Source: Pullulanibacillus camelliae (GTDB lineage: Bacteria > Bacillota > Bacilli > Bacillales > Sporolactobacillaceae). Taken from it: 64,000 nt of DNA. Below are positions 53,240 through 62,073 of this stretch, one piece after another (position 1 is the stretch's first letter; every line of letters starts with the position of its first letter). Location: the NCBI RefSeq assembly GCF_014642655.1, contig NZ_BMIR01000001.1, forward strand, positions 359,518 to 423,517. Reading direction: 5' to 3'. The notes beneath the pieces are model-generated. The model saw only the letters and a program-made list of their open reading frames with translations, made no database searches and had not been told where the DNA came from. Made by a program: the position numbers and the translations under genes.

Positions 53240-54796
53240 CTACTCCTTATAAACTTTATATAAGGACCATAATCCTGTTGGATCAATTGTAAGTCCTTTT
53301 ATGGAATCTTTATAAGCTGCTGTGACCACCCCATGATCCATGATTACCCAAGGCGCGTCCTTAATGGCTAATTTATTGGCTTCATCAAGCTTTTGTTTTC
53401 TATAATTTTGATCTGTCGAGGCGCGGGACTCCTCTACAAGTTTATTAAATTTGGCATTGTTATACCCTGTAACATTAGATGAGCCAATATTGTCCGAATG
53501 GAGGTTTGGATAGAGGAGTTCACTCCCGTCAGCTGTACTATTTGACCAAGATAAGAAGGTAATATCAAAATTGCCTTTCCTACTCACATCAAGGAAGGTC
53601 CCCCACTCCATCGTATCCATTTTGACCTTTAAGCCAACCTTCTGAAGCTGGTCCTGAACGATTTGCCCCATTTTCATATAGTTTTCAGTATTGGCCACTA
53701 GCATTTCAATGGTCTTGCCTTCCCATCCATTTTCTTTTAACATTTGTTTCGCCTTCTTTGGATTATAAGAATAGCCACCCGCTTCTGCGGATTTATCGTA
53801 GCCAAATACCTTTGGTCCAATGATACTGTTTGATTGAATACCAAGCCCCTCAAGCTGCTTCACATAAGCTTTACGGTCAATCGCATAAGCAACAGCTTGT
53901 CGAAAGGCAAGGTTTTTCATTGGCTCACGGCGTACATTAAAACCAAGGTAAGCCACCGCTGTGCCTGCCTTTTTCATGGTTTTAATGCCCTTAAGCCTAT
54001 TCACCCTATCCCATTGCGAAGAAGGGATGCCATCAATAAAATCAACTTGGCCTGTTTGAAGCATGGATATTGCAGTATTAACATCTGGCACAACCTTAAA
54101 TGTGACTTGTTTTAATTTAGCTTTTCCTTGCCAATAACTTGGATTTCTAACAAGTGTCAGATGATCTCCAGCTACCCATTCTTTTAGCATAAAAGGTCCT
54201 GTCCCGACAGGCTTTTTCATGAGATCCTGTTTTTTATCTGCTGTAGGGCTGACAATGGCTGCATTTTCATGAGCAAGAGCCGCAAGCATCGCCCCGTAAG
54301 GTTCTTTTGTTTTGATCACTACCGTATATTTATCCTTCACGGTAACAGAAGCAACAGGGGCAAGGAGAGAAGCTCGTGGAGCACCTGTCTTTGGATCTCT
54401 GAGTTTATCAAATGTATATTTAACAGCTTCAGCATCGAACGGGGTCCCATCAGTAAACTTTATATTTTTCTTTAAATGAATGACCCATGTCTTATCATCT
54501 GGCGTGTCATAAGACGCTGCTAAAAGAGGCTTAATTTCCAATGTCTTTGGGTCCTTCGTGAATAATGTTTCGTAAATTTGATTAATAGCAGCAGTGGATA
54601 CGGAGTCATTAGTCATAATTGGTGATAAACCAACGATCTTGGATGTCATTGCATAAGTTAATTCCTGTGGAGCACCCGATGCGCTTCCCTCTGATGTTCC
54701 ACTACTCTTCTCAGAGGAAGAACTACTGCAGGCAGAAAGCACCATTCCTAAAATCAAGACGATTCCCATGAAAAAAACCATTGACTTCCTTCTCAC
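53240..54796 (-). CDS. Peptide ABC transporter substrate-binding lipoprotein (family 5)
   Basis: 518 residues. The lipoprotein signal ends in LSAC, followed by a serine-rich linker; a family 5 solute-binding fold follows with DTPDDKTWVIHLKKNIKFTDGTPFDAEAVKYTFDKL, PVGTGPFMLKEW and NLAFRQAVAYAIDRKAYV. Extracytoplasmic, anchored by lipid. GTG start after AGGGGG. Gene order is B-C-A-D-F rather than A-B-C-D-F. The ligand is unknown; the adjacent gamma-glutamyltransferase suggests gamma-glutamyl peptides or glutathione. Confidence 0.92.
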   Translation of the reverse strand: MRRKSMVFFMGIVLILGMVLSACSSSSSEKSSGTSEGSASGAPQELTYAMTSKIVGLSPIMTNDSVSTAAINQIYETLFTKDPKTLEIKPLLAASYDTPDDKTWVIHLKKNIKFTDGTPFDAEAVKYTFDKLRDPKTGAPRASLLAPVASVTVKDKYTVVIKTKEPYGAMLAALAHENAAIVSPTADKKQDLMKKPVGTGPFMLKEWVAGDHLTLVRNPSYWQGKAKLKQVTFKVVPDVNTAISMLQTGQVDFIDGIPSSQWDRVNRLKGIKTMKKAGTAVAYLGFNVRREPMKNLAFRQAVAYAIDRKAYVKQLEGLGIQSNSIIGPKVFGYDKSAEAGGYSYNPKKAKQMLKENGWEGKTIEMLVANTENYMKMGQIVQDQLQKVGLKVKMDTMEWGTFLDVSRKGNFDITFLSWSNSTADGSELLYPNLHSDNIGSSNVTGYNNAKFNKLVEESRASTDQNYRKQKLDEANKLAIKDAPWVIMDHGVVTAAYKDSIKGLTIDPTGLWSLYKVYKE

Positions 54797-54812
54797 GCTT
54801 ATTAACCCCCTG

Positions 54813-55703
54813 TTATCTTGATTTCATATTTGGATCAAGCATGTCACGTAATGCATCACCAACAACATTAAAAGCAAAGACAACTAACATAATTGCAATA
54901 CCAGGAATAATGACGAGATGAGGGGCCTGCCACATATATTGTTGACCGGCAGATATCATAGCGCCCCATTCTGGCGTTGAGGGCTCTGCACCTAAGCCAA
55001 GAAAACTGAGTGCAGATGTTGAAAGAATTGCCGTTCCCATGTGCATGGTTGCAAAAACAATGATCGGCGCAGTCCCATTAGGCAAAATGTGTTGAAAAAT
55101 GATACGAAAATGACTCGCACCTAACGCTCTCATAGCCGTAATATACTCTTGCTTTTTTAGTGACAGCACACTTCCTCGTACAATGCGGGCACAAGAGGGG
55201 ATGGACCAAATACTTATAGCAATAACAACATTAAGCAAACTTGTACCTAATATGGCAATGATCAGCATGGCTAACAAAATCCCTGGAAAAGCAAACATCA
55301 GATCGGAAATGCGCATAATGATAGTATCAAGAAATTTATAGAATCCAGCGAGCAAGCCAAGAAGCGTTCCGATAACTGTTCCAATGATGACTGAACTAAA
55401 ACCAACCATCAATGAGAGGCGTGCACCAAAGACCAATCGACTCCACATATCTCTTCCATAGTTATCCGTCCCTAACCAATGTCCCGGAGATCCTGGCTTG
55501 AGATTCACATGTGTCAAATCCTGAACAGTTGGGCTATAGGATGTAACAGAGTTTGCAAAAATTGCTAGAAAAATTTGAACCAAAATCACAATTAATCCAA
55601 TCACAGCCAGTTTATATTTGAAAAATTGTTTCAAGCGCCTTGTAAGGGCCTCATTTTTTGATACTTTAACAGACACACTGGTTTCAGTTGTTTGTGGCTG
55701 CAT
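54813..55703 (-). CDS. oppC: Peptide ABC transporter permease (OppC type)
   Basis: 296 residues, six membrane helices with an N-terminal OppC-type extension (GTDNYGRDMWSRLVFGARLSLMVG) and the EAA loop YITAMRALGASHFRIIFQHILPN that contacts the ATPase. ATG 55703 with GAGGAGGGGG upstream avoids the overlap with oppB implied by the longer frame. Confidence 0.92.
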   Translation of the reverse strand: MQPQTTETSVSVKVSKNEALTRRLKQFFKYKLAVIGLIVILVQIFLAIFANSVTSYSPTVQDLTHVNLKPGSPGHWLGTDNYGRDMWSRLVFGARLSLMVGFSSVIIGTVIGTLLGLLAGFYKFLDTIIMRISDLMFAFPGILLAMLIIAILGTSLLNVVIAISIWSIPSCARIVRGSVLSLKKQEYITAMRALGASHFRIIFQHILPNGTAPIIVFATMHMGTAILSTSALSFLGLGAEPSTPEWGAMISAGQQYMWQAPHLVIIPGIAIMLVVFAFNVVGDALRDMLDPNMKSR

Positions 55704-55722
55704 CCATCCCCCTCCTCTCCAT

Positions 55723-56664
55723 TTACTGGTAACTAATGCGTGGATCAATCAGTGCATAAACAATATCTACGACCAGATTCACTATGACGAAAATAAATGC
55801 GATTAATAGAACGCCTCCTTGCACCATTGGAAAATCGCGTGAGGCAATAGATTCAACCATTAATCTGCCTACACCATTAATAGCAAACACCTGCTCTGTT
55901 ATGATCGTTCCACCTAGTAGACCGCCAAAATTCAATCCAATGACTGTGACTACCGGAATCAGTGCATTTCTTAGACAATGCACCCAAATGACCATGTGTT
56001 CCTTAACCCCTTTTGCTCTTGCGGTTCTAACAAAATCTGCACGTATAATTTCTAGCATCGAAGACCGGCTCATCCTCGCAATCATTGCTGCAGAGCCTGT
56101 TCCTAGTGTAATGGCAGGGAGCAGAATTTCCTTGAACCCCTTGAATGTCCAAAAAGGTGTATCTAAGCCTCCAACTGGTAACCATTGCAGGTTAACAGCA
56201 AAGACTAATATCAAGAGGGCTCCTAACCAAAAGTTTGGAATAGAAATACCTGCCAGAGAGAGCGTTGTACTCGAAAAATCCAGCCATGAATTCTGCTTTA
56301 AAGCAGATATAATGCCTGCCGGTACACCAATAATAATAGCTACAATCATACTGGCTATTGCTAAATCAATAGTATTGGGAAGACGCGTCCAAATCTCTTG
56401 AGCAACAGAGCGATTGGTTTGAAATGAAAATCCTAAGTCTCCATGAAGGATCCCATTTAAATAATCGAGATATTGTATAATAATGGGTTTATCTAATCCT
56501 AACCTGTGATGAATCGCAAGAATATCTGATTGAGTAGCTGTTGGCCCGCCAATAATCGATGCTGGATCACCTGGAGCAATATGCATGGCCATGAAAACAA
56601 TAAATGTGATACCAATAAGTAAAAAGATCAGCTGAATTAAACGTTTAATGATCATTGTTACCAA
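55723..56664 (-). CDS. oppB: Peptide ABC transporter permease (OppB type)
   Basis: About 313 residues, six membrane helices. OppB signatures: MAMHIAPGDPASIIGG, LGLDKPIIIQYLDYLNGILHGDLGFSF and the EAA loop VRTARAKGVKEHMVIWVHCLRNALIPV. GGGAGG lies eight bases before TTG 56664, which is preferred; GTG 56673 sits too close and ATG 56655 too far. First gene of the importer-GGT-chromate series. Confidence 0.92.
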   Translation of the reverse strand: MVTMIIKRLIQLIFLLIGITFIVFMAMHIAPGDPASIIGGPTATQSDILAIHHRLGLDKPIIIQYLDYLNGILHGDLGFSFQTNRSVAQEIWTRLPNTIDLAIASMIVAIIIGVPAGIISALKQNSWLDFSSTTLSLAGISIPNFWLGALLILVFAVNLQWLPVGGLDTPFWTFKGFKEILLPAITLGTGSAAMIARMSRSSMLEIIRADFVRTARAKGVKEHMVIWVHCLRNALIPVVTVIGLNFGGLLGGTIITEQVFAINGVGRLMVESIASRDFPMVQGGVLLIAFIFVIVNLVVDIVYALIDPRISYQ

Positions 56665-57248
56665 TACCCTCACCTCCCTTAGTTTCCCCTTACTTACGTT
56701 CAGATTACCAATGTAAGCATTTCCACACTTCGGGCGATTACTTTGTAAATCATTTTCTGTTTTTTTATTACATTCGTAAATTATAATTATGAATTATAAG
56801 ACTATTAATTATTGAAGTCAATAAATTTTCTAAAAAAATATAATATTATATATTTAGTGTATTATTAAATATATTTAGTAAATATATTTCAGAGCGGTAC
56901 GAATAGACGCAGGAGCAGAGGATTTTTATTCATAAATACTTTGGGAACCCAATCATCCATTTCAAAATGAGCTGAGGCCACTAAGGACGATCGGCTAAAA
57001 ACGTCACATCCATGTGATAACACCGAAGCTAGCACCTCAAGCCCCCCCAAAAAAGTAAAGAACACTTTTCGGGGACCTCGATGGTGCGTCGAACGCCGAC
57101 CTCCCCACATCGTGTGGGCATGTGGAAAGCGAAAGCTTTGAAGCGGAAACGTGCACCGTCCTCGTGACCAAAAACTTTAGAATTAAAAAAACAGCCTAAT
57201 GTGTTGTCCATCAGGCCGTTCAGAATCATTTTTCTTCAATTGACATAA
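56665..57248. other. Gap upstream of opp genes, contains repeat B relic
   Basis: The opp promoter must lie in the AT-rich 56690-56880 part. From about 56985 to 57175 the sequence is a diverged repeat B copy. Short frames here are not genes. Confidence 0.45.
56985..57175. repeat. Dispersed repeat family B, copy 3 (diverged)
   Basis: The right end is clear: GAAGCGGAAACGTGCACCGTCCTCGTGACC, matching copies at 38250, 48460 and 62020 (each quoted part under one shared block). The left part has GGGGACCTCGATGG and GGAAAGCGAAAGC, similar in style to the GC-rich insert of copy 1 but diverged. Confidence 0.5.
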
Positions 57249-57698
57249 CTATAATTTAAGTCCATTCCTGCTTTTAAAACGTCTTAATAAAATATGACTT
57301 TCTACACGTGTAATGCCTTCCAGTTTATAAATTTCTTCATTTATAAACTTTTCAAGTGCTATAAAGTCCTCTACCAATACATGCATGTGAAGAGTGCTTG
57401 GCCCTGTCATTTGATAGCAGCTTGCAACGTTAGGATGATTGGCTAAAGCTTCTGCGACTTCAACCAAAGCGCTTGGTTCGCAATCGACCTCAAAGAATGC
57501 AGAGACATGCTTGCCTATTGCCTCTGAATTGATGACGACGCTAAACTTTTCAATAATTCCTTTGTTCATCATTTGATTAACACGCTCACGGATTGACACC
57601 CGTGATAAATTTAATCTTTTACCAATATCCGCATATGACACACGGCCATCCTCTGTTAAGCACTGCAAAATTTTGCGATCTGTTTCATCTAATTTCAT
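57249..57698 (-). CDS. Lrp/AsnC family transcriptional regulator
   Basis: 149 residues. The N-terminal AsnC helix-turn-helix (LDETDRKILQCLTEDGRVSYADIGKRLNLSRVSIRERVNQMMNKGII) is followed by the RAM ligand domain from about 68 (VSAFFEVDCEPSALVEVAEALANHPNVASCYQMTGPSTLHMHVLVED). ATG 57698 with AAGGAGG upstream; the longer frame is rejected. It lies upstream of and in line with the opp-ggt genes and may sense an amino acid to control them. Confidence 0.9.
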   Translation of the reverse strand: MKLDETDRKILQCLTEDGRVSYADIGKRLNLSRVSIRERVNQMMNKGIIEKFSVVINSEAIGKHVSAFFEVDCEPSALVEVAEALANHPNVASCYQMTGPSTLHMHVLVEDFIALEKFINEEIYKLEGITRVESHILLRRFKSRNGLKL

Positions 57699-58078
57699 CA
57701 ATAACCTCCTTCTGAATGCCACATGTGGATTTTATGTTGACGCGTTGCTCTCCCCCAAATTGCGCATCACGATTGGCAATCAAATGGTTTCATGCTTTAT
57801 AGTCGCTGTCTTCCTATTTCGATTCCCAAGAGTCCGTCATGACAGGAAAAGAAGTAAACCATTATAAACAAGGCCGTACTATTAGGAATGTTGCGATAAT
57901 AAAACATAAACCAATCCACTGCCATTTTCCCTTTTTATCTTCTTCCATTATATACTAAAATGTATGCAACATTATAGGTTTCTTCATTTAAATCAACAAT
58001 TTTTTATTAAACAATGCATGTTTTTCTTCAATAAAAACATCCTAGTTGATAGAAAGATTTTTTAATGAGGTGTTAGTG
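57699..58078. other. Divergent gap, Lrp regulator / DUF3231 gene
   Basis: AT-rich, no gene seen, no clear terminator or repeat. Holds the start signals of both flanking genes. Confidence 0.35.
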
Positions 58079-59080
58079 TTGACAGATCATTCAAATGTGC
58101 ATTTGACGGCTGCGGAAGTCAACGGACTTTGGACAAATTATTTGACTGATAGTATGGCAATGGTTTTTATTAAACACTTTCATAAAACCTGTTCAAATCC
58201 TAAAATTAAAGCCCTCTTAAAGCATGCTTTAACATTGTCTCAAGACCATTTAGATGTGATCACAAGTCTATTTCAAAAGGAGCACATTCCCATTCCTTTT
58301 GGCTATAATGATTCAGAATGTAATCTAGATGCTCCGCAGCTGTTTAGCGATGAATTTTACCTATGTTATTTGAAAAATATGACGAAAACAGGACTTGCTA
58401 CCTACAGCGCCTTTCTCAGTGGCTCAAGCCGCCAAGATATCAGAACATATTGCAGCAAAGCTGTTAATACAACCGCTCAACTGTTTAATCAGGCCACTGA
58501 CCTTCTTCTTGAAAGCGGTATTGAAATTCGCTGTCCAAATACCCCCTATCCTAAGAAGAACGAATGGATTAATGATAGTCATTTTTTAGCAGGCTGGTGG
58601 GGGGAACGGCGCCCTTTATCCGATGCAGAAGTCGCCAATCTTTTCGTAAACTTACTCTCACATAATAACATTGATATTCTTCTTACTGGTTTTAGTCAGG
58701 TTGCCGAAAGCAAAGAGGTGGCTAAATTTTTATTAAAAGGGAAAAGCATCTCTGAGAAACATATAGAAGTATTTTCAGGCTTTTTGAAAGAAAGTGAACT
58801 GAGCGCACCTCGATCTTGGGATTTCGGAGCCACCACATCAACTGGATATACTTATTCGGACCGACTTATAATGACCCAGGTTGGCATACTTATGCAATCA
58901 TGCATTGCGGATTACGGCATCTCCTTGTCTCTTTGCCATCGGAGGGATCTCAGCCTTAACTATGTCCGTTTAACGGCTGAACTGGCTCAATACGCTTCGG
59001 ATGGTGCTAAGATCATGATTAAAAATAGTTGGATGGAGAAGCCACCTATGACTGTTGATCGAGAAAAATTATCGCAATGA
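58079..59080 (+). CDS. DUF3231 family protein
   Basis: About 333 residues made of two similar helical halves (about 1-160 and 170-330). Each has a long-helix pattern such as LTAAEVNGLWTNYLTDSMAMVFIKHF and LSDAEVANLFVNLLSHNNIDILLTGF followed by a CotF/ferritin-like helix pair (KHALTLSQDHLDVITSLFQKEHIPIPFGY). Proteins of this family occur in spore formers, often several per genome; function unknown, a spore association is suspected. GAGGTG precedes TTG 58079 by a good distance; GTG 58076 and TTG 58046 are alternatives. Confidence 0.8.
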   Translation: MTDHSNVHLTAAEVNGLWTNYLTDSMAMVFIKHFHKTCSNPKIKALLKHALTLSQDHLDVITSLFQKEHIPIPFGYNDSECNLDAPQLFSDEFYLCYLKNMTKTGLATYSAFLSGSSRQDIRTYCSKAVNTTAQLFNQATDLLLESGIEIRCPNTPYPKKNEWINDSHFLAGWWGERRPLSDAEVANLFVNLLSHNNIDILLTGFSQVAESKEVAKFLLKGKSISEKHIEVFSGFLKESELSAPRSWDFGATTSTGYTYSDRLIMTQVGILMQSCIADYGISLSLCHRRDLSLNYVRLTAELAQYASDGAKIMIKNSWMEKPPMTVDREKLSQ

Positions 59081-59100
59081 GGTTTAACAAAAAAACAAAT

Positions 59101-59129
59101 GGGGTATTCTTCTATTACCCACCTTTTTT
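59101..59129 (+). terminator. Terminator of the DUF3231 gene
   Basis: GGGTA / TACCC stem with a TTCTTCTAT loop followed by ACCTTTTTT, 21 bases after the stop. Confidence 0.6.
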
Positions 59130-59384
59130 GTTAGCAGATAACTGGATAGAAGGCACTGTAATGATGAATTACAGTGTTTTTTATTTTTTTAAAAAATTTT
59201 TTAATTTTTGCAGGAATTCTTTTGTGCTTTGTAGAATTAATACGATGAAGAACTGAAATAACACCAGCGTCATGGTATGACTGGAGTCAGCCAAAATGAC
59301 ACTTCCCTAAAAAATCCTACTCTAGGTTCTTATTCGACAGTTGATCGAAAACCTGCTGTCGTTTGGTATTCTTTAATGAATACC

Positions 59385-59412
59385 AAAAAACCACCGATCT
59401 GACCTATCGATG
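59385..59412 (-). terminator. Terminator of spoIIQ
   Basis: On the minus strand ACCATCGAT / ATCGGTGGT (one mismatch) followed by TTTTTTGG, 30 bases after the spoIIQ stop. The rest of 59130-59384 shows no gene. Confidence 0.65.
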
Positions 59413-59441
59413 GTTCATGGTTTTCAAAAAATGACTCCAGT

Positions 59442-60341
59442 CTAACTATTGGCGTCTGAATTCTCGTCTTGCGTTGCATTGTCCCCAGATTGATCTGTGG
59501 ATGTTTTACTATTACTGTTGCTCTTGTCATTATTCATGCTGTTATCTTTGTTGTCTTTATTATCCTGTTGTTGTTCAGTCCCTTGATCATTAGCGGAAGG
59601 CTGTCCATTTGTGACTTCTGCTGACGACGTATTGCTTTTTACTTTATCAAGACTAGCAAGTCCCTTTTGAAAATAGGAAACCGGATTGACAGGCTTATCA
59701 TTTTTACGGATTTCAAAGTGGACATGAATGCCTGCTTCTTTATTATAAAGATCTTTTCCAGCTGTTCCGAGGACCTGACCTTGAGAAACTTGTTCCCCTT
59801 TTTCTACCTTCATTTCATCCAGACTTTCATACATGGTTTCTACACCATTGTCATGTTGAAGAACAACGACATTTCCTAGAACAGGATCTTTTTCAGCCTT
59901 AACAACTTTCCCACTCATGGATGCTTGTACATCAAAAGTCTTACCATCTTTAGCGGCAATACAAATGCCTGTGTTTTGGGTTGTTGTATTATTGTACGTT
60001 ACTAGGGCTTTTTGTTGTTCCTCTGGGCTGGCATTAACATCATAGAAAGGCATGACCACTTCCGTTGCATTCTTGTCTGCTACAGGCCATTTAAAGACTT
60101 CCTTCATACCATTAACAGGAACTGAATCATCTTTGTTTTGATTGAGTGCAAATTGATTGTCATTCTCTTTATGTTTATCAGCACTCGGTGTTCCGCCATC
60201 TCTTTGAGTCCAAAGGACAGCTGACACAATCAACGCGACGACGACGAGATAGAGAGCCGGATAAAACCAACGCTTTTTCGTGATTTTCCGCAATTTGTTA
60301 TTTTGAGATTCTTCTTGCGGAGTGTTTTTTTGATCTTTCAT
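59442..60341 (-). CDS. spoIIQ: Stage II sporulation protein SpoIIQ (degenerate M23 domain)
   Basis: 299 residues. One N-terminal membrane helix (about 26-46) and a LytM/M23 fold at about 120-230, then an Asn/Ser/Asp/Lys-rich tail. Made in the forespore, it pairs with SpoIIIAH across the intermembrane space during engulfment. The metal site is incomplete: the first motif reads NTGICIAAKDG where peptidases have H-x-G-x-D, and YESLDE has Ser where active enzymes have His; only HVHFEIR keeps its histidines. Hence structural, not enzymatic. spoIID lies 200 bases upstream, the reverse of no-break gene order typical of Bacillales. Confidence 0.92.
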   Translation of the reverse strand: MKDQKNTPQEESQNNKLRKITKKRWFYPALYLVVVALIVSAVLWTQRDGGTPSADKHKENDNQFALNQNKDDSVPVNGMKEVFKWPVADKNATEVVMPFYDVNASPEEQQKALVTYNNTTTQNTGICIAAKDGKTFDVQASMSGKVVKAEKDPVLGNVVVLQHDNGVETMYESLDEMKVEKGEQVSQGQVLGTAGKDLYNKEAGIHVHFEIRKNDKPVNPVSYFQKGLASLDKVKSNTSSAEVTNGQPSANDQGTEQQQDNKDNKDNSMNNDKSNSNSKTSTDQSGDNATQDENSDANS

Positions 60342-60510
60342 GTGTTATCACCTCAGAAACCATTCTGATCAGATTTCCAAGGTTATATACCTTTATTCAA
60401 AAAAAATGTTTATTATTTTTCGACAAATGCTCAACTTTTATACATAAAGATCATCTCCAATGTGCTTTTTAAAGTTTTTAAAGTTAATTGACTCTCCTCC
60501 TTAAAATATT

Positions 60511-60541
60511 AAAAGGTCCACGCATGACCCGTGAACCTTTT
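60511..60541 (-). terminator. Terminator of spoIID
   Basis: AAAAGGTTCACG / CGTGGACCTTTT near-perfect stem on the minus strand directly after the spoIID stop, followed by AATATTTT. Confidence 0.8.
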
Positions 60542-60548
60542 TCATCAC

Positions 60549-61565
60549 CTATTTCTTTACGAGCATTTTGTTGAGCATGTCATCTGCATTGGTGATTTTA
60601 ACACCTTTATAGTAGTATTTCACAATATCCTGATAATTTTTCCCAGCGTTAGCCATTCCGTTGGCCCCGTATTGGCTCATGCCAACGCCATGACCGTATC
60701 CCTTTGTTGTAATGGAAAGTGTTTGCCCATTACGAACCATTGTAAAGTCTGATGAACGAAGATTAAGCTTTTCTCTTATTTCTCGACCCGTCCAAGTTTT
60801 ATTGCCTATCTTAATTGAAGCAATTCTGTGCCCTGGCGTCCGCTTGATATTGGAACCAACATCGCCATTGGTTGTCGGTAATTTAATCTGAAGCTTCTTC
60901 TCCACTGTCGCCACAGGCAACTTAATTGTATCCTTATACTTTGGAGAATCCACATCCCATGGACTTTTAACACTTTTAAGATATGGAATGGTATTCTCCC
61001 AGTAGTCCTCAGCATTTTCCGTATACCCATTACTCGTTGAAAAAAACGAAGCTGTAATTGGAGTTCCATTGTATGTAATAATCTGCCCTGCGGTTCCATC
61101 AACGGCCTCTTCGATTTTCTTTAACTTCCAATTATAGTCCTTTCCCCAAATCTTTTTTAACTCAGATTTGTCTTTAAACACTTGGTAATCAGGCGTATCT
61201 GTAACCACGGCTTGATCCGTAGCCTTCTGTTTGTTGACTAATCGTTTGACAATAAATGTTCTCGCTGATAGCGCTTGGGCCTTCAAAGCCTCTTCGTTAA
61301 ACTCTGCAGGCATTTCACTAGCGACAACACCCACTAAATAATCCCTCAAGGAGGGAGCCTCCACTTTTTTTTCTGTGGTTCTATATACAGATACCGTTAC
61401 TGCTGGGTCCTTACTTTTAGCTGAAGCAGCAGCTTCCGCCTTTTTTTGCTGGTCAGCGACCACCACTGTTTTTGAAGAATGGGAAAATGGCATAACAATG
61501 AGGGTGGGGATAACGAGTACAATGAATAAGAAAATACTTAGTACAATCACTAATGGTCGTTTCAT
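60549..61565 (-). CDS. spoIID: Stage II sporulation protein SpoIID
   Basis: 338 residues. N-terminal membrane anchor (about 3-25), then the SpoIID lytic transglycosylase domain: SLRDYLVGVVASEMPAEFNEEALKAQALSARTF, with the catalytic glutamate in A-S-E-M-P, the TEDYWENTIPYLKSVKSPWD-like segment and the C-terminal GYGHGVGMSQYGANGMA that binds zinc. It thins septal peptidoglycan during engulfment with SpoIIP and SpoIIM. ATG 61565 has GGAGG seven bases upstream; the longer frame is rejected. Expressed from SigE in relatives. Confidence 0.95.
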   Translation of the reverse strand: MKRPLVIVLSIFLFIVLVIPTLIVMPFSHSSKTVVVADQQKKAEAAASAKSKDPAVTVSVYRTTEKKVEAPSLRDYLVGVVASEMPAEFNEEALKAQALSARTFIVKRLVNKQKATDQAVVTDTPDYQVFKDKSELKKIWGKDYNWKLKKIEEAVDGTAGQIITYNGTPITASFFSTSNGYTENAEDYWENTIPYLKSVKSPWDVDSPKYKDTIKLPVATVEKKLQIKLPTTNGDVGSNIKRTPGHRIASIKIGNKTWTGREIREKLNLRSSDFTMVRNGQTLSITTKGYGHGVGMSQYGANGMANAGKNYQDIVKYYYKGVKITNADDMLNKMLVKK

Positions 61566-62045
61566 GTCCATTCCTCCAAACATTAAAAAGGACTTACCCT
61601 TATTAACTTATGGAGAAGGACAAGCTTTTAGAACTAGAGGAAGTGTTCTGATCTGTCTTTTGGCATGTTTTGCTTATAAGAAGCATATAATTAAAATTAC
61701 CATCTCAACGCTTAAAATACGTCGTAAAAATATGTATGAACCTACGCTTCATTGGCTACCCTTTTATAGTATTAGAAAACGCCATCCAAGTATTCCTTAA
61801 AATTAAACATTTGTTTAAAGATTTTTTTAAGGAAAAAGCAACTTTAACTTCATTCAGTACCTCTGATTTAAAAGATCAAGGACTTAAGAAAAACTGCTTA
61901 AAAGCGTGCCCGTTCCTTGTCTGGGTATAGGACATCATCATATATGGATGAGACTTCATTACATGGTCAAGTGGATTGGAGCGCAAGGCGCGAAACGCTC
62001 TGGAGCGGAATCGCGCACCGTCCTCATAACCAGAAATTTTATTGA
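61566..62045. other. Gap with repeat B copy between murA and spoIID
   Basis: No gene supported. The spoIID promoter should lie in 61570-61640; no convincing SigE elements were read. Repeat B copy 4 fills 61890-62042. Confidence 0.5.
61890..62042. repeat. Dispersed repeat family B, copy 4
   Basis: AAAGCGTGCCCGTTCCTTGTC, GACTTCATTACATGGTCAAGTGGA, TTGGAGCGCAAGGCGCG, CGCACCGTCCTCATAACCAG and AAATTTTAT: same order of blocks as copy 1 at 37985 without its GC-rich insert. Confidence 0.7.
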
Positions 62046-62073
62046 GAAAAAAAGAAGCCGAGATAACGGCTTC
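62046..62073 (-). terminator. Terminator of murA
   Basis: GAAGCCG / CGGCTTC stem with TTATCT loop and a run of seven T on the minus strand, directly at the murA stop. Confidence 0.85.

Noticed and set aside
59350-59383. Hairpin TTTGGTATTC...GAATACCAAA as spoIIQ terminator
   Set aside because: On the minus strand its T-run lies before, not after, the stem; the hairpin at 59385-59412 fits better.
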